Source: Zonotrichia leucophrys gambelii
Lineage: Eukaryota > Chordata > Aves > Passeriformes > Passerellidae
NCBI RefSeq assembly: GCF_028769735.1
Contig: NC_088170.1
Span: forward strand, 58,685,585 to 58,749,584
DNA: 64,000 nucleotides
Direction: 5' to 3'
In this document: piece by piece, positions 61,400 to 64,000 of the stretch
Layout: each line of letters opens with the position of its first letter
Position numbering within the stretch: position 1 is the first letter of the stretch
Notes under the pieces: model-generated
The model's database searches: none
What the model saw: only the letters and a program-made list of their open reading frames with translations
Told to the model about the DNA's origin: nothing
Position numbers and translations under genes: made by a program

Positions 61400-62280
61400 A
61401 TAAAGGAACAGGTGTGTGGGCGCAAATCTCCCGCCAGCTGCCTGCTCAGCACCCACCTGGGCCAGAGGGCCGGGCCCTTCCGAGGGCCGGCTGGAGGCTC
61501 TGCGGGCTCCGGGAGGCTGCGAGCGGAGCGCCACCGACCGCGGCCCGGGCTGGGCGGCCGGGCAGCCCCTCAGCCGGGCGGCGGCTCGGCGAGCCCTTCC
61601 TTCCCCACCACGGCCGACGAGCCGCCGCTTCCCCTCGCAGGACGGCGCCGCGGGGACGGGAGGGCGCGGGAGCCGCCGCCCGGAGCCCTCAGCGCGCTCC
61701 CCGCGGGTCCCGGCGGCCGCGGCACCGCCCCCGCCGCGTCAGCAGCGCCGCGGGTGACGGAGCGCGGGGCGCAGGCGCGGCGCCGCTCCCGGGGCCCAGC
61801 TCCCCACCCGCCGGCTCGGGGCTGCCCCGGCCCGCGCTCACAGGGACACGGCCCGGCGGAGCCACTGCCCGCCGGCTCGGGGCTGCCCCGGCCCGCGCTC
61901 ACAGGGACACGGCCTGGCCAGAGCCGCGGCCCACGGCTCGGGGACTGGCTCTGCCCGGGCTCACAGGGACACGGCCCGGCGAGAGCTGCAGTCCGCCGGC
62001 TCTGGGGCTGGCCCGGCTCGTGCTGAAAGGGACACAGCCCGGCCAGAGCCGCGGCCAGCCGGTTCCAGGCTGTCCCCTCCCCGTGCTCACAGGGACACAG
62101 CCCGGCCAGAGCCGCGGCCAGCCGGTTCCAGGACTGTCCCCTCCCCGTGCTCACAGGGACACGGCCCGGCCAGAGCCGCGGCCCGCTCGGGGGCTGTCCC
62201 GGCCCCAGGGACGCGGTCTTGCACCTCACGGCCTCCCCACCCCTCCGCACGCAGCCGCTGTGGCGGGCGACGGGACTGCA
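61400..62280 (-). promoter_or_regulatory. RINT1: CpG island, probable RINT1 promoter
   Basis: Very CG-rich and sharply bounded by AT-rich DNA. It lies about 1 kb upstream of the RINT1 start codon exon. The right half is the minisatellite. I find no ATG on the minus strand from about 61380 to 62320, so no coding start fits here. Confidence 0.65.
61800..62215. repeat. GC-rich minisatellite, seven copies of 52-64 bases
   Basis: The anchor CACAGGGACAC or a close variant starts at 61839, 61900, 61962, 62025, 62088, 62152 and 62204, giving periods of 61, 62, 63, 63, 64 and 52. Units share GGCTCGGGGCTG-like and GCCCGGCCAGAGC-like parts. Neighbouring units 5 and 6 are nearly identical, a sign of recent unit gain. 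Confidence 0.9.
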
Positions 62281-62435
62281 GCACAGGTTTGCACTAGGCT
62301 GAAAAGGCCAGGGCTCTTTAGAACAGCTGCACAATGTTTTTTTTCCCCCCAAGACGAAGGCCGGCTCGTTCCTCGCCAGCAAGGGGCAAGGGACAGGCGC
62401 AAAGGAAGCACTTACTGCTCAGAGTTTCAGGTTAG

Positions 62436-62441
62436 TTTATT
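62436..62441 (-). terminator. PUS7: Poly(A) signal AATAAA, PUS7
   Basis: tttatt on the plus strand. It lies about 575 bases past the PUS7 stop, at the boundary to GC-rich DNA. Confidence 0.55.
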
Positions 62442-63015
62442 TTTAGTACCTGTTCTTTGGTACAGGTATTAGCTGGAAAATACAAGTATTTTCTCAATGA
62501 AAAGTGGAACTATTTAAAAGAGCTGTACAGCTTTACAGCACACAAAAGCCTTGCTAACAGAATCTGCTACCGCATCAGTGCAAATGCTACCAGCAAAACT
62601 CCAGCAATACATATGTTCATCAGTATCTTAATTTTGTTGTAATCCTTCTTTCCCCATGTAATGCATTATATTTGAAAAGACTTCAAGAGTGGCTGAAGTC
62701 TTCCTCATGAAAACATTCAGTGCTTGCCCAAAGAAAGCAAGCTAAACATTCTTCCAAGTCTAATGCCATTATAAGCACAATTCTAAAGATGCGCCCATGT
62801 TACAGCTCAGGTAACTTACTCATTCAGTAAAAAGCACCAGTCACTAAAATCTGTATTATATTACAGTCACCATCTTGCAAAGGACTACTGAAGTTAAATG
62901 CTAGCACTAAAAAACTTAAAAAAATACAAATCTCTTACTGTGACTCTTTAAAGATTTGTACAGAACGTGTAAATAAGAAAACACTTTGTTAAAATTAAGT
63001 CATCCTGCAGTTCAT
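62436..63015 (-). other. PUS7: PUS7 3' UTR
   Basis: AT-rich sequence from the stop down to an AATAAA on the minus strand (62441-62436). The mRNA would end near 62415, only about 200 bases from the minisatellite and the RINT1 island. Confidence 0.6.
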
Positions 63016-63911
<896 letters not shown>

Positions 63912-64000
63912 CTTTATAATATACATAAAATTTATCATTACTTTAAACCATTTAGGTTAACACATTTTATATAAATATGTATTATTATAACACTATTTTG
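63912..64000 (-). other. PUS7: PUS7 intron, cut by window edge
   Basis: AT-rich, upstream of the acceptor at 63912. Confidence 0.7.

Noticed and set aside
61349..61534. Possible RINT1 first coding exon ending at gcccag/gtgggt
   Set aside because: The frame has no ATG (it begins at GTG), and the better donor does not keep frame with the next exon.
61360..62472. Open frame of 370 codons on the plus strand, with long frames on the minus strand too
   Set aside because: It is translated CpG island and minisatellite. The repeat periods are not all multiples of three, composition is Pro/Arg/Gly/Ala only, and no domain is present.

Overview
This is vertebrate nuclear DNA, almost certainly from a bird and probably a passerine. 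Coding information is in short exons with GT-AG borders, separated by AT-rich introns. There are chicken-repeat-1 (CR1) LINE fragments, solo endogenous-retrovirus LTRs of the kind common in songbirds, and two CpG islands. I see no operon, CRISPR array, prophage or other prokaryotic system. The bird assignment is inferred from the repeats and from protein similarity recalled from memory. | Layout, left to right. (1) 1-41235, + strand: the 3' two thirds of ATXN7L1 (ataxin-7-like 1). Nine coding exons give 740 codons plus the stop, followed by a 2.6 kb 3' UTR. The first roughly 120 residues lie upstream of the window. (2) 41236-48108: intergenic, with a decayed CR1 (44640-45640), microsatellites, and a second CR1 that runs into a CpG island. 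(3) 48386-50070, + strand: complete EFCAB10, four exons, 128 aa. (4) 50712-60402, - strand: complete RINT1 coding region, 13 coding exons, 767 aa, convergent with EFCAB10. Its promoter is probably the CpG island at 61400-62280, which is largely a seven-copy minisatellite. (5) 62436-63911 and onward, - strand: the last two exons and 3' UTR of PUS7, which continues past the right edge. | ATXN7L1, EFCAB10, RINT1 and PUS7 are also neighbours on human 7q22.3, so this is a conserved syntenic block. The orientation of PUS7 looks different. As I remember the human map, PUS7 and RINT1 are head to head; here PUS7 points at the RINT1 promoter in tandem. | The genes do not form one pathway. ATXN7L1 is an ataxin-7 paralogue of the SAGA deubiquitinase module. 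EFCAB10 is a small docking-domain/EF-hand protein. RINT1 is the Golgi-to-ER tethering subunit of the NRZ complex. PUS7 is a TruD-family pseudouridine synthase. | I found no undescribed gene system. The points most worth following are the PUS7 orientation, the minisatellite in the RINT1 promoter, a CpG-rich CR1 next to the EFCAB10 promoter, a cluster of Pumilio-type motifs in the ATXN7L1 3' UTR, and a forkhead-like palindrome in an intron.
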